64,000 nt of DNA from Phoma sp. XZ068 (Eukaryota; Ascomycota; Dothideomycetes; Pleosporales; Didymellaceae), in assembly GCA_004835665.1 (NCBI GenBank), contig RBKR01000002.1, positions 930,001-994,000 on the forward strand, in the 5' to 3' direction. Both the position numbers and the translations under genes were made by a program. The notes under the pieces are model-generated. The model worked only from the letters and a program-made list of their open reading frames with translations, did not search any database and was not told where the DNA came from. The stretch's first letter is position 1; every line of letters starts with the position of its first letter. This document shows, in pieces, positions 22,490 through 33,564 of this stretch.

Positions 22490-24009
22490 ATGGCCGACGA
22501 CGCCGCCACTTCCAGCGAAGAAGGCCAGGTCACCTTCAATGTCAAGGCTGCGAACGACCAGAAGCACGTCCTGACGCTGCCCACCACCACCACAGTTGCC
22601 GACCTGAAGACCAAGCTGTCGGCGCCCGAGTATGCAGACATCCCCGCCGAGCGCCAGCGCCTGATATACTCGGGCCGCGTGCTGAAGGACCCGGACACAC
22701 TGGGCGGCGTCAAGGTCAAGGACGGCCACACAATCCACCTGGTCAAGGGCGCCGCCAGCAATGCGCGACAGAACCCCGCGAGCCAGGGCACAGCAAGCAC
22801 AGCCAGCGGCACCGGCACCCCGACGCCGCAGGTACCGACCAACATCGCCGCAGGCACAGGGAATAACCCTCTCGCCGGCCTGACGGGCGCGCGCTATGCC
22901 GGTTTCCACGGGCTGCCCTCGATGGACATGTTCGGCGCTGACGGAGGGGTACGTCTACGCAATGATTACATTAGTGGGGCTTGCTAACACGATGTAGATG
23001 GGCCCACCGCCAAACCCCGATGCCATGCTCGAGATGATGGACAACCCCATGTTCCTCTCGCAGATGAACGAGGCCATGAACAACCCTGCCGTTGTCGACA
23101 TGATGATGCAGAGCCCTATGGTGCGTGGCCAAGTGTGATGTTGTTGTCACTGCTGACATGTGATAGATCCGCGACAACCCAATGCTGCAGCAGATGCTCC
23201 GCAACCCCGAGATGCGCCGGATGATGTTCAGTCCTGAGATGATGCGCATGCAGCTCCAGATGCAGCGCAGCATGAACGGGAGTGGCGGCGGTGGCGCCAT
23301 GGCTGCTCCAGGCACGACAGACAACACACCTCAGCCAGGATCAACAACGACAGGCGATGGCGCGAACGCAACCCGGGACCAGCAGACCACCGCAGGCGCG
23401 GCGAACTCATTTGCAGCATTTGGCGGAGCCGGCGCTGGCACAAACGCCAACCCCTTCGCAAGCCTTTTCGCTGGAGGCGCAAACCCATTCGCACCACAGA
23501 CACCGGGCCAGGGCAACACCAACACCAACACATCTGGTACTGACCCAGCTCAGAACACTGCAGCGCCTGCCAATCCCTTTGGCAACCTCTTCGGCGGAGC
23601 AGAAGGCGGCCAGCCCAACCCCATCGCAGACGCGGCGCGCAACATCATGCAGAACCCGCAGGCGATGCAGCAGATGATGCAGATGATGGGCGGCGCTGGA
23701 GGTGCTGGCGCAGGTGCCAACCCCTTCGGTGCCTTTGGCCAGAACCCGGGTGCAGGAGCTGGAGACGCCGGCGCACAGCAAGCCAACCCCTTCGCTGCGC
23801 TCTTCGGGCCTGGCGGAGGCTTTGGCGGTGGATTCGGCGGGCCACCTGCCCCAGCAGACAACCGGCCGCCAGAGGAGGTCTACGAGTCGCAGCTCCGACA
23901 ATTGAACGAGATGGGCTTCTACGAGTTCGACCGCAACGTCTCGGCGCTGCGCAGAAGCGGAGGCAACGTTCAAGGTGCGATCGAGTACCTGCTGAACGGC
24001 GGATCGTAG
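22490..24009 (+). CDS. DSK2: Ubiquilin-type shuttle factor Dsk2
   Basis: UBL-UBA shuttle that carries ubiquitinated clients to the proteasome. Three exons: 22490-22948, 22998-23120 and 23167-24009, with 49- and 46-nt phase-0 introns. Product is 474 residues. The N-terminal ubiquitin-like domain (about 12-85) includes IPAERQRLIYSGRVLKD. STI1-like Met/Asn/Pro-rich repeats follow (MLEMMDNPMFLSQMNEAMN, then MLQQMLRNPEMRRMMF, and a later NIMQNPQAMQQMMQMM block). A Gly/Ala/Asn low-complexity linker leads to a C-terminal UBA domain (QLRQLNEMGFYEFDRNVSAL to the stop). The stop is TAG at 24007-24009, and the same frame then stays open for 122 more codons. Confidence 0.95.
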
Positions 24010-24030
24010 ATTGGCCCCGTGCTGGATCGA

Positions 24031-24378
24031 ATGCGCCTTGAGCAGCCCCACCCACCGCCGCCGTCGCAGCAGCAATCGATCCCACACCCCGAGCGCGAAC
24101 CGCGGAGCGTACAAATGCAGGTGGAGCCTTTTTATAGACAGATGGAACTTGTCGACCGACAAAACGAGAGCATTTACGGAGCGAGACGAGAAGTGCCCAC
24201 ACCGCAGGCACAACTACATCCCGAGGAGGACTTTGACGACGACGACCTTGACGGTATTGCAGACACGCACGATGAAGATAAGGACGATGACGATGAAACC
24301 TGGTCTGTGGATACAGCGTGCGAGGAGGGATCGTATCTCGAGAGCGTGTACTACGTTTGCCCCAAGCCCATGGATTGA
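24031..24378 (+). CDS. Acidic ORF in frame directly behind DSK2
   Basis: After the DSK2 TAG (24007-24009) the same frame is open for 122 codons to a TGA at 24376-24378. The first ATG in it is at 24031, giving 115 residues. The peptide has a Pro/Gln-rich start, an acidic run (EEDFDDDDLDGIAD, later EDKDDDDETW) and a Tyr/Cys-containing end (SYLESVYYVCPKPMD). Its composition looks like protein rather than 3' UTR. It could be a readthrough extension of Dsk2, a second cistron, a separate small gene, or an extended 3' UTR that is open by chance. The TAG-A context is not the classical UGA-CUA readthrough signal. Confidence 0.4.
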   Translation: MRLEQPHPPPPSQQQSIPHPEREPRSVQMQVEPFYRQMELVDRQNESIYGARREVPTPQAQLHPEEDFDDDDLDGIADTHDEDKDDDDETWSVDTACEEGSYLESVYYVCPKPMD

Positions 24379-25247
24379 GTGAGTGAGTGATAGATAGAAG
24401 CGCTTGGGCGCGTTGCATAGCGTAATATTACCAGTACTAATTCATGTGACTTGACTTGTTGATCTTGTATCATGTGAGATTGAGATTGAATGATGTGACA
24501 TTATTAAATCCACTGTTTCCACTACGCCAGCACTTGTCATAATACCTCCAGCAATAAACGCTTCTAGCAGTGATTCTAGCACCGGCGATATTAACAGCAA
24601 CAGCAGGATTCGTGTAGACATCTGTTCGTCCACAAGGCTACGCAACGAAACGCGACGAATATTACGCACCGACGCAACTACGCGCCGACGAACCAGCGCA
24701 GTGCTATCTACAACCCCTCTTGACATACACACACGCCTAGGAGAATCACACTATATACTTAGTTATCGTTGCACTTGGACTACAGTTTCTTCACACAGAG
24801 TAGTGCACCTCTGCGGGTTAGTATATACGATAGTGCTACGTGAGATGGTGTTGTGTATGTAGTATGCAGCTAGAGATGAATGGGGTTCTTCGTAATCAAT
24901 CGAACGAGGTATCAAATCATATCATATCATATCATATCATATCATATCATATCATACCGCAAGGTGTATATATAGACTATTGAACTATGTAAACTATGTA
25001 AACTGTAAACTGTAAACTAACTATATAACCCACGAATCCACCACCGCAACTATCCAACCGTCAATCTATTCAAATTCAGTCGTTCAAACGCCCATAATGC
25101 CCATGTCATGTCATGTCACATCTCGCTAAACCCAAAGTCAAATCGAAGGTACCCAGAAACCGCAAAAGAAGAGAACCAGCGCCGCGCGAATGCTATCGTT
25201 AGTTTTTTACGTTGAAAAGCCTCCCCGTCCTGCCCGCGTGTTCACTG
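24379..25247. other. Convergent 3' intergenic with ATCAT microsatellite
   Basis: Terminator region between DSK2 and the Kelch-BTB gene. No gene seen. It carries an (ATCAT)n run at 24916-24955 and short AAACTGTA repeats near 24990-25020. Confidence 0.55.
24916..24955. repeat. ATCAT pentanucleotide microsatellite
   Basis: Eight uninterrupted copies of ATCAT, likely length-polymorphic. Confidence 0.95.
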
Positions 25248-27457
25248 CTAGTTAACATCCATACCGTCGTCTTCGACATCTTCATCGCCTTCCTCTTCAC
25301 CCGCTGTCAGCACGCCCGCGCTCCCCAGGCTGCGCTTGCGTGTGCTTGCAGCGCCGAAGCGCGACTGGCCCAGGATCTCGAGTTCGTCTGCGCCGACGAT
25401 GCGCGACTCTGGTGGTGCCTCGGCGCAGAGTTCGATCAGGGAAGGGGCAGACAAGGACTTGAAACCCGACGTGCGCACGATGCGGCCGAAGTTGTGCAGG
25501 CAAAAGGCCGCGGCGCGCTGCTTGAGCCAGTCTTCGCCGGCGGTGGCAGCGCGCTCCCAGATGGTGGCGGCGTGCTCGATGTCGAGTTCGCGTGCGAGAC
25601 GGTTGACGCAGAGGAGGCGGAGGCGCGGCATGTCGTAGATGTTGGCCATGACGAGCATGCCGGCTACGTCGGGGAGGGTGGGACCGTTGTGTGGGTTCGG
25701 GGCGATGCTGTCGGTGTAGAGGTAGAACAAGAAGGCGCGGACTGCAGAGTATGGCTCGGGGATGTGCATCTTCTTGGAGTGGAACTCAGACATCTGAGCC
25801 GCCCACAGCCGGGCGAAGTGCGGCCATCGTGCGTGCAGTATGAATTTGTGGACGTGGATTGGCCGGGACACGGGAGTTCCATCGGTTGATGGCTCTGTGC
25901 CGACATTGTCATCGTCGTCCGCATCGGCGGTGATGATGAAGTCTGCGCCACTGCCGGTCTCTGGTGCCTGGTCAAATGTCATTGACAGATCCGCGCCAAT
26001 ACCGGTGAGATGGGAGGAGACGTTGGCGTCTGATGCTGGCATTGTTTTTGATCGTGCATCAGAAGCAAGCTCGTTTCCTAGGATGCCAAACTTGCGCAGA
26101 TCGATGGCGAGGACGTCGCTGAGGTATTCGCTGTTATGCGTACCGTCAGCTGTCGTCTCCACAGGGCTGCCCAGTAGCCAGGCGTGCGTCCCTTCAGGGT
26201 TGGTCGTGCAGTAATGCCATCGGTAGGTGGGGCTGTACAGGTCCTTGCCGTCTGCAATCTTCTGCCATCGAAGTGTGTCCAGCTCCAGACTCGACAAGCT
26301 TGTTTCGCAGTTCAGTTCAGCAGGAGTGACAAAGTCGAGCAGACAGCCAGATGAAAAGACGTGGAAATGCGTGCCAGACGCTTGTGACGGTAGATTTGGA
26401 CTCGAATGGAACTTGAGGGAGGATATGGAGCCAGGAGCGACGTAGGGAGACCTGCTGGAGCTCATGCCGTGGTAGGACTGCACACTCGAATTTGCAGTGT
26501 AGCCGGTACTACCGGTTGCAGTGAGATGTCCTGAGGCGGGTGCTTGGAAGCGCTGCCGCGAGGAGGTCAGTTGGCGGTCGCCAGTCCCGTACTTCATGGA
26601 ATTATCGAACTCAGGGCTCCCCCGCAGGTCAAGCCACCAGATCTCGTTGTTCTTCTCCAGGTCATCGTTGATGCCGCCAAAGATCCAGATACGGCCGTTC
26701 GAGATCCAGCTGGCGTGGTCGTAGCGCGGTACGAAGCGCCACGAGCGCGACCAGGTCCATGTCTTGAGGTCGAGATAGCAGATGTCGTCCAGCACGCTGT
26801 CGTGGCCTGTCTGGCCGCCGCTGATGTACAGCTTGTCGTCGTAGATGACGGCAGAGTGGCGGGCCCGTCCGCGCGGCATCACGCCGTGCAGCTCGGGCTG
26901 GGTCCAGTGGGCCGTCTTGAGGTCGAAGACAATGACGTCGGCGAGGTGCTGGCGATGCTCGTTCTCACCCCCAAAGACGAGCAGCTTGCTCCCCTGCCAG
27001 AGACACGCCGTGTGGCCTGTGTGCGTTAGTAATGATCCAGCACTCGACTGCAGGTGTAGCGCTCACCCATGCGGACGCCTGGAATGTCGCCATAGTTGTC
27101 GACGAGATTCCACTGGCGCGTGACCAGGTTCAGGCGCAGGACGTGGTTGTAGACCTCGTCGGTGAACTGGTCGAAGCCGCCAAAGGCGTAGATCTGGTCG
27201 TCGCCCACGTACGTGACGGATGCATTGACGAGACAGGCCGGCTTGGCGCCGATGGTGGAGATCATCTTGGGCTTGTAGCCGTCTCCCAGCGACTTGCGGC
27301 TGCGCACCGGGCTGGCGGACATGAGGAAGGTGTTGGAGGGGGACGCTCCGCTGCCGGGCGGGGCGGTGAGGGCAGTCGACGGCGACGGGGTGGAGAGGGC
27401 GGCGGGGCTGGGCGTGGTCAAGGGAAGGGCAGCAGTGGGAGCGATTGTGTGTGCCAT
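25248..27457 (-). CDS. Kelch-repeat and BTB domain protein
   Basis: Two exons: 27457-27067 and 27016-25248, with a 50-nt intron (27017-27066). Product is 719 residues. The N-terminal half has Kelch blades (for example DDQIYAFGGFDQFTDEVYNH, SKLLVFGGENEHRQH, DDKLYISGGQTG, GRIWIFGGINDD). A low-complexity middle leads to a BTB/POZ region (VHKFILHARWPHFARLW through PHNGPTLPDVAGMLVMANIY) and a BACK-like helix set. The C-terminus is acidic. Kelch-then-BTB order resembles LZTR1 and the S. pombe Ras1 regulator Ral2, but identity is unproven. BTB-Kelch proteins often act as cullin-3 substrate adaptors. The frame extends 5' to a TTG at 27553; 27457 is the first ATG. It is divergent from CDC20. Confidence 0.85.
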
Positions 27458-28155
27458 GGGTTGCGTGGTAGCGTGGTCAGCGGGAAGTGGGTACGCATAT
27501 GGGGCCCAGCGGGCAGGGTAGCCTAAGCACGAGTCTGGAGGAGAAATGTTCAAAAGATTGAGGCTGGCGCGCTGAGACCAGCCGGCAGAAACGGGCGGTG
27601 AGGCGGCGCTGGCCAGTCAGCGGCAGCAGCGAGTCTTCCAACGCCGTCACGGTGAGCACCGGCGAGAGGCACGGCGAGCAGCGTCTCTACTGGGGATGGA
27701 CAGCAGTTAATTGCTCCTCACAGGCCACGCCCCTCGTCCCAGCAGCACCACCAGTGCCGACATGGCTGTATGCGTTGCTGAGGAGCGTCGTCCGAGGAGT
27801 CGCACCATGACTGCGCGCACGGTTGCGGGTGAGGTCATCGCCGGCCGGCCGTGGTCAAGGGTCTGCCCGAGCTGTCACCCCGTCAACGCCTGCCGTAAAC
27901 AAACCCTTTTTAAGGAAGCAGCCACCTGCACGACAGCCATCTCTACCATACCGCACTACCTCGCATCTCTCTGCCTGCTTGTCTCCCAGACAGGCTACGC
28001 ACAACTACCTTCAATCAATTCTTCAGAGCATCGATTACAACAGCATCTAATACTAATCTTACCACCCTACAGCACAACCAAAACCACAGAGTACGACGAG
28101 TGCCCCACTTTTCACGTGCACGGCATATCTAACAGCAGTCCAGCAACTCGCAGTC
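27458..28155. promoter_or_regulatory. Divergent promoter Kelch-BTB / CDC20
   Basis: Nearly 700 bp between divergent starts, with a pyrimidine-rich CDC20-proximal leader (CATCTCTCTGCCTGCTTGTC around 27963). A long plus-strand frame through here lacks coding character. Confidence 0.4.
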
Positions 28156-29955
28156 ATGGCCAGCCCGGCTGTTCTGACTCCGGTCAAGAACCGCAACTCG
28201 GTCTTCTCCACCCGTGCCGCTGGCGGACGGATGCCACTGACACCTTCTCCCCGCACCCCCAAGACACAGACTCCCGATGCGCAGGCGCACGAGTCGATCC
28301 ACGGCGGCAACCTCATGGCCCGCTTCCAGCGCTCCATCTCCAAGAGCCAGAAGCCCTCGCCCAAGTCCAACATTGCCCGCGTCAACTCGCCACGCAGGCT
28401 GGAGCTTGGCGTATCAGAGTGGTCCCTCACAGGCACCGCAACAACCACCGCAACCAAGACCAAGGCCCCGGTAGTCGTCAAAGCCAAGAAGGAGCCCGCT
28501 GTCCGCGCACGCCCTACCAAGACCCGCATCACATACAACTCCGCTGACCGCTTCATCCCCAACCGGACCGCCAGCGACGCCATTGCCACTGTTGGCTCCA
28601 GCAAGATTGACCGAGAGTCGCGGCCCAAGTCCAGCTCCAAAGCCGAGGGCTCCACAGTGCTCGCCAACGCTGCGAGCGCATTCGACCTCGGTGGCCGTGG
28701 GTCAGAGGAGGATGTCACGCTTGCGCTCGAGGGACTGAACCTGGCAGACGACGACGAGGAGAGCCAGCCCAAGGCCAAGCCCGCCCCAGAGACAGTTGCA
28801 TACCAGTCGACACTTGCCTCAGCGTGTGGCATCAACCAGAACCAGCGCATTCTTGCATTCAAGCCCGCCGCACCAGAGTCGTCAAAGCCCATCGACCTCC
28901 GATCACAGTACAACCGCCCGCTCAAGCCCGCCAGCGCCGTCAACGCACAGAGCCGTCGTCGCATCCCATCCGCACCTGAGCGTGTCCTCGATGCCCCTGG
29001 GCTTGTCGACGACTACTACCTCAACCTGCTCGACTGGTCCTCGGGCAACCAGGTCGCCATTGGTCTGGAGCGCAACGTCTACGTCTGGTCGGCCGACTCT
29101 GGCTCCGTCTCCTCCCTCTTCGAGTGCGCCGCCGACACATACATCTCCTCTGTGAAATGGTCAGGGGACGGCGCCTACGTCGGTGTTGGACTCGGCACAG
29201 GTGAGGTGCAGATTTGGGACGTCGAGGAGCAGACCAAGCTCCGCAGCATGTTCGGCCACGAGACCCGCGTGGGTGTCATGGGCTGGAACAAGCACATCCT
29301 CTCCACCGGCGCCCGCTCTGGTCTTGTCTACAACCACGATGTTCGCATCGCCCAGCACAAGGTCGCCGAGCTCGTCTCTCACACCGGCGAGGTTTGCGGT
29401 CTTGAGTGGCGCGCCGACGGTGCCCAGCTTGCAACCGGCGCCAACGACAACCTGGTTTCCATCTGGGACGCACGCTCTCTAGCTGCGCCCAAGTTCACCA
29501 AGACCAACCACCGTGCTGCCGTCAAGGCTGTCTCCTGGTGCCCGTGGCAATCCAACCTCCTCGCCACCGGCGGTGGCTCCAACGATCGCCAGATCTACTT
29601 CTGGAACACCACCACCGGCGCTCGCGTCAACCACATCGCCACCGACTCCCAGGTCACCAGCCTGCGATGGAGCACCCACTACAAGGAGATCGTCAGCAGC
29701 GGCGGTTTCCCCGACAACAGCCTCAGCATCTGGAGCTACCCCACCGGCGTCAAGAACATGGAGATTCCCGCACACGAGTCTCGCGTGCTCCACAGCTGCC
29801 TCAGCCCCGATGGCCAGATGCTGGCAACCGCTGCCGCTGATGAGTCGTTGAAGTTCTGGAAGATCTTCGAGAAGAAGCCCGGCCAGCCTTCAGTCGCTGC
29901 TGCAGGCGCGGTCTCGACCAAGCCCAGCGCTACCAAGCAGATGACAATTCGTTAG
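28156..29955 (+). CDS. CDC20: APC/C activator Cdc20 (Slp1)
   Basis: WD40 co-activator that brings securin and mitotic cyclins to the anaphase-promoting complex. The single-exon 599-residue protein has a basic disordered N-terminus with several S/T-P sites, and a C-box DRFIPNR at 131-137. Seven-bladed WD40 propellers follow from about residue 280 (blades with VYVWSADSG, VQIWDVEEQ, VSIWDAR, IYFWNTTTG, LSIWSYPTG, LKFWKIF). The C-terminal IR tail is TIR. The blade-2 segment YISSVKWSGDGAYVGVGLG is of Cdc20 rather than Cdh1 type. The start ATG at 28156 gives MASPAVLTPVKNRNS. Confidence 0.95.
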   Translation: MASPAVLTPVKNRNSVFSTRAAGGRMPLTPSPRTPKTQTPDAQAHESIHGGNLMARFQRSISKSQKPSPKSNIARVNSPRRLELGVSEWSLTGTATTTATKTKAPVVVKAKKEPAVRARPTKTRITYNSADRFIPNRTASDAIATVGSSKIDRESRPKSSSKAEGSTVLANAASAFDLGGRGSEEDVTLALEGLNLADDDEESQPKAKPAPETVAYQSTLASACGINQNQRILAFKPAAPESSKPIDLRSQYNRPLKPASAVNAQSRRRIPSAPERVLDAPGLVDDYYLNLLDWSSGNQVAIGLERNVYVWSADSGSVSSLFECAADTYISSVKWSGDGAYVGVGLGTGEVQIWDVEEQTKLRSMFGHETRVGVMGWNKHILSTGARSGLVYNHDVRIAQHKVAELVSHTGEVCGLEWRADGAQLATGANDNLVSIWDARSLAAPKFTKTNHRAAVKAVSWCPWQSNLLATGGGSNDRQIYFWNTTTGARVNHIATDSQVTSLRWSTHYKEIVSSGGFPDNSLSIWSYPTGVKNMEIPAHESRVLHSCLSPDGQMLATAAADESLKFWKIFEKKPGQPSVAAAGAVSTKPSATKQMTIR

Positions 29956-30422
29956 AGCCATCTCTCAGATGGAGTGTATGAAGGAGCGTAGGAGGGACAG
30001 TAGTAGCATTATCAACATCCAACACTACACAACACCGGCTTGCGCAATGGAGCCAAACCCGACTCTACGCGCAACGGTAAGTTGGTAAGTATACATCTCG
30101 TTTGGGTATGTGACGCGTTCCAACTGGAACTCCACACCCTCGGATCAGCCAACTGGGTCAGTGACTCGCGAGGCGTTCGAAGCATTGCACGGCGTCCAAT
30201 CAGCATTTCGAGCGTTCTCGCCTTTGTTCATGAGTTACGATGTGATACCCAGCCATCGAGGGCTTTAGTACAATTTGGAGTATATTGGCAGTCATAGCTT
30301 TATCAATCACTCAGACATAATACGCGTTTAACATGATGTGACGTTGTGATTAAACTGAGGTCACATGCACGCGTGACGTCGGCGCGTCGCGTCCCACCTC
30401 CGACGACATACAACCCCACACC
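29956..30422. promoter_or_regulatory. CDC20 terminator and DIA2 promoter with two MCB boxes
   Basis: The stretch contains ACGCGT at 30322-30327 and at 30369-30374. The second is followed at once by TGACGTCG and a CG-rich GGCGCGTCGCGTCCC block. ACGCGT is the MluI cell-cycle box bound by MBF in yeasts, which fits S-phase expression of the Dia2-type gene starting at 30423. Confidence 0.5.
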
Positions 30423-32123
30423 ATGTCGCCGGAGGAGTATCAGGAGCTCGGCCGCCGCTACTACAAGCTGAAGCAGTTTGACAAGGCGCTCGAGACCTTC
30501 AACAATGCCATCGACGCGTCGCCCACGGTTGGTCTGCACGACCACCGTGCCGCGTGCTACGACAAACTGGGCGACTACAGCGCCGCCGTGAAGGATGGAC
30601 GCGCCATGATCAAGCTCGACAAGCAGGATGTGAGGGGCTACCTGCGCACGACCAGCGTGTTGGAGAAGTCGGGAAAGCCGGAGATCGCGCTGGGCATCTA
30701 CAAGTACGGCATGAAGCATGTCCCGGTGGAGGACAAGAACTTCCAGCTCCTCCAGCAGCTCCACGACAAGCTCACCCGCAAGCTCTCACCAGCCAAGGCC
30801 GTCGACCCGCTCACCATCCTTCCAGTGGAGATCGCCGAGATGGTGCTCGAATACCTCACCTTCCAGAATACGCTCAACTGCATGCGCGTCAGCAAAGGCT
30901 GGCGCGACTACCTCCAGAAGCTGTCGCGCCTGTGGCTGCACCTCGACATGTCGAGCGCGTCGAGGCCTGTGCCGCGTAGCTTTGTCGACAAAGCTGTGCG
31001 GCGCTCGCAGTACCGCCTCTCCCGCCTGACCCTGCACCGGTTCCAGCACATGGATGTTGTGCATAATACTGTGCGGGCATGCAAGGCTCTGGAGGAGCTC
31101 AGCATAATGTCACTGCCCCTCCAGACGGCAGAGTCGCTGATCGGCATTGTACAGTCGGCTCACCAGTTGAAGAAGATTGTCGTCCACTCTGACATCACGA
31201 CCAACACCTCCACGCAGATCCTGCGCTTTGGGCCCAGCCTGGAGGTCGTCGACTATCGGGCGCTGCAGACGTATCGCTATCAGGCGGACTGGACGGGTCC
31301 ATTTCCAAATCTCAAGTACCTGCGGATGACAACGCCAATGCGCCCAAGCATGCGACAGCTGGATCTCGGGCAGCTATTCACACTAACTACCGCCCTGGAC
31401 ACGCTCATCCTGTCCGACATGACCGGCTCCCTCCCCGATCTCGCCCATCTACCTCTCCGGACCCTCACACTCAAACGCATGGGCTCCCTGATCATGTCCA
31501 CCCTCCCCTCGACACTTCAGCACCTAACCATCGACCTCTCCACCCAAACCCACACCAGCACCCTCCAAACCGAACTCCACGCCTCCTTCCTGCCCGCCCT
31601 AACCCACCTCACCCTCTCCGGCTTCTCACACTTCTCCCCCGACTTCTTCACAGACCTGCTCGACGTCACCACCGACGGCACCACCCACACTCCCACCCCC
31701 GGCACACCCCTCACCCACCTCAGCCTAACCGGCACCCTCGGCCCCCACACCCCCAGCGTCTTCCGCACGCCATCCAGCCTCCTCATATCCTCCCCGCGCA
31801 TCCTCACCCCCTCGCTGCAGAGCCTAACACTCCACGACCTCCCCATCTCCGACGACGAAATCGAAGCCCTCCTCACGCATCCCACGGGGCTGAGGGATGT
31901 CGATGTTTCGGGGACGAAGGTGAGTGGCGCGAGTGTGAAGATGCTGGTTGATGCGTTACCTGGGCTGGAGAGGGTGAGGGTTGATGCGTGTCCGGGGATT
32001 GTGGGGCGGGATGCGGTGGGGTATGCGGAGGGGAGGGGGGTTAGTGTGAGCTGTCGGGGGGATGTATCTTCTGGTGGGAAGGGGAGGGGAGGGGCGAGGG
32101 GGAGGAGGGTTAGAGAGTGGTAG
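30423..32123 (+). CDS. DIA2: TPR/F-box/LRR protein of Dia2/Pof3 type
   Basis: SCF substrate receptor with the domain order of yeast Dia2 and fission yeast Pof3, which ubiquitinate the replicative helicase at termination and protect genome stability. The single-exon 566-residue protein has TPR repeats at 1-120 (YYKLKQFDKALETFNNAIDA, YDKLGDYSAAVKDGRAMI, LEKSGKPEIALGIYKYGM). An F-box lies at about 128-172 (LPVEIAEMVLEYLTFQNTL... GWRDYL). Leucine-rich repeats run to the end (LRTLTLKRMGSL, LTHLTLSGF, LQSLTLHDLPISDDEIEALL). The C-terminus is Gly/Arg-rich. Assignment rests on the rare TPR + F-box + LRR combination. Confidence 0.85.
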   Translation: MSPEEYQELGRRYYKLKQFDKALETFNNAIDASPTVGLHDHRAACYDKLGDYSAAVKDGRAMIKLDKQDVRGYLRTTSVLEKSGKPEIALGIYKYGMKHVPVEDKNFQLLQQLHDKLTRKLSPAKAVDPLTILPVEIAEMVLEYLTFQNTLNCMRVSKGWRDYLQKLSRLWLHLDMSSASRPVPRSFVDKAVRRSQYRLSRLTLHRFQHMDVVHNTVRACKALEELSIMSLPLQTAESLIGIVQSAHQLKKIVVHSDITTNTSTQILRFGPSLEVVDYRALQTYRYQADWTGPFPNLKYLRMTTPMRPSMRQLDLGQLFTLTTALDTLILSDMTGSLPDLAHLPLRTLTLKRMGSLIMSTLPSTLQHLTIDLSTQTHTSTLQTELHASFLPALTHLTLSGFSHFSPDFFTDLLDVTTDGTTHTPTPGTPLTHLSLTGTLGPHTPSVFRTPSSLLISSPRILTPSLQSLTLHDLPISDDEIEALLTHPTGLRDVDVSGTKVSGASVKMLVDALPGLERVRVDACPGIVGRDAVGYAEGRGVSVSCRGDVSSGGKGRGGARGRRVREW

Positions 32124-32893
32124 GTGGATTTATGGTGGGTGAGATTGAAATGAAAGGAAAAGTAATGACGATGAATCGCACTTTCCGCACCGCACCCCAG
32201 CATACATGTTATTTTTCTTCTATACTTCCATATATACGCTTAGCTAAGTAAGCTACTGTACTTTACATTGCCGACTGGTTGGACTACTGTTGAATCCTCT
32301 GCGCATTCGCCTGCTGCTCACCGCGACAATAGCTTCTGAACACCAGGAATACTAGTAGCAAATAGTCCGAATCTTCATCGCGTGTAGTCTGCATATTGAC
32401 TCTCCATGAGAATCCCTGCAATCCTGAAATGACAACGCTTGTCTTTGCAGAGGTAAAGTCTGCAAAGGATTCCGGTCATGCTATGAGGTGAAGCTCAGCT
32501 ACAAGCACAACTTTCTCCCCAATCTCGCGCCGTCTGAAGAGAAGAAAGCATCTGATATCGATATTGGGCAATGGTACTGCAGTCCACGCCCGCGAGCCAT
32601 CTGCTTCTGGAATGCGGAATGGACGGCGAAGAACCGGTGGGAATGTTTTGATTCTAACGTCACTCTCTAAGTAGTGGGACATCCGACGTGCTGGGACGAG
32701 TAAGGGTGCTTTAACTTCGAACAACTTGTTTCCTTCGCACGAATTAGTAATTACTAGAGCGCTGATAACAAAGGCACTACAGCTTTTCATAAACATCTTA
32801 TTCTTCTTTTGGTAGAAAACTATTGTTTATCGCCTTCCTCCCGCACAATCTCAGCAAACCATACCATGGAGACCTGCAAGCCAAGAATCAGAA
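32124..32893. other. Intergenic region
   Basis: About 770 bp with no convincing gene or repeat. The right end is the likely promoter of the small gene at 32894. Confidence 0.45.
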
Positions 32894-33358
32894 ATGGTCT
32901 CCATTCGAACCAATCACCAACAAGCCGCCAACGACCTGCCATCCAAGCTCTCTGCATCGAATCATCGCGCAATCCTTGATGATCTCCTCAACACCGTGCA
33001 AAAGCAAGAAGACATCACGCAACAACACAAAGACCTAGCCTTCTTCCGCAAAAAATTCAAGACCTCTTTGCAGTACGACAGCGGCGCGGGACACTATCGC
33101 GAGGAGACGCCAGACGGGACGGAATGCGATGTGAGATCTTGTACGGACGCTGGGGATGCAACAATCGAGGAAGCAGCAGGGGAGTATATCGGGTACAGAA
33201 TCGCCATGGACAACTTTAAACTGGGATTCGACAAGACGAAAGACCAGATTGAGAGGATCTGGGATGATGGCGATGTGTGCAGGGGTTCTCCCCTGGCGAT
33301 GGATAGGTGGGAGGTGGAGTGTTTGGAGAGAGGGGAGAAGATTGCTACTTACGAGTAA
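32894..33358 (+). CDS. Hypothetical protein, 154 residues
   Basis: A single-exon frame of hydrophilic, mostly helical composition (LDDLLNTVQKQEDITQQH; DNFKLGFDKTKDQIERIWDD). It has three cysteines, no signal peptide and no membrane segment. A short out-of-frame upstream ATG (32865) could act as an upstream ORF. I do not recognise the family. Composition and base usage are consistent with a real gene but no motif supports a function. Confidence 0.5.
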   Translation: MVSIRTNHQQAANDLPSKLSASNHRAILDDLLNTVQKQEDITQQHKDLAFFRKKFKTSLQYDSGAGHYREETPDGTECDVRSCTDAGDATIEEAAGEYIGYRIAMDNFKLGFDKTKDQIERIWDDGDVCRGSPLAMDRWEVECLERGEKIATYE

Positions 33359-33564
33359 TAATGTATGTTAGGAAAAGAGGGTTTTGTAGTTCGCGTCCCT
33401 CCCTGAGTGGTACTGTAACACTGTTACTACGAAAAGTGTAAGAAGCAAGCGTTGCTAGACTGGGAATGCAGCATCATGGGTAGATAAATATGTGAGGGGC
33501 TGAGAGATGATGGGGCCAGGTTGAGCGACCACAGGGTAGCTTGAATTAGCTTTCTAGTAAGCTA

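Noticed and set aside
23407..24418. Long antisense frames over DSK2 and its downstream ORF
   Set aside because: Low-complexity Arg/Ser/Ala composition reflecting the Gly/Ala/Asn-rich sense protein.
27711..28547. 278-codon plus-strand frame before and over the CDC20 start
   Set aside because: It overlaps CDC20 in another frame and is Pro/Arg/His-rich without a domain.
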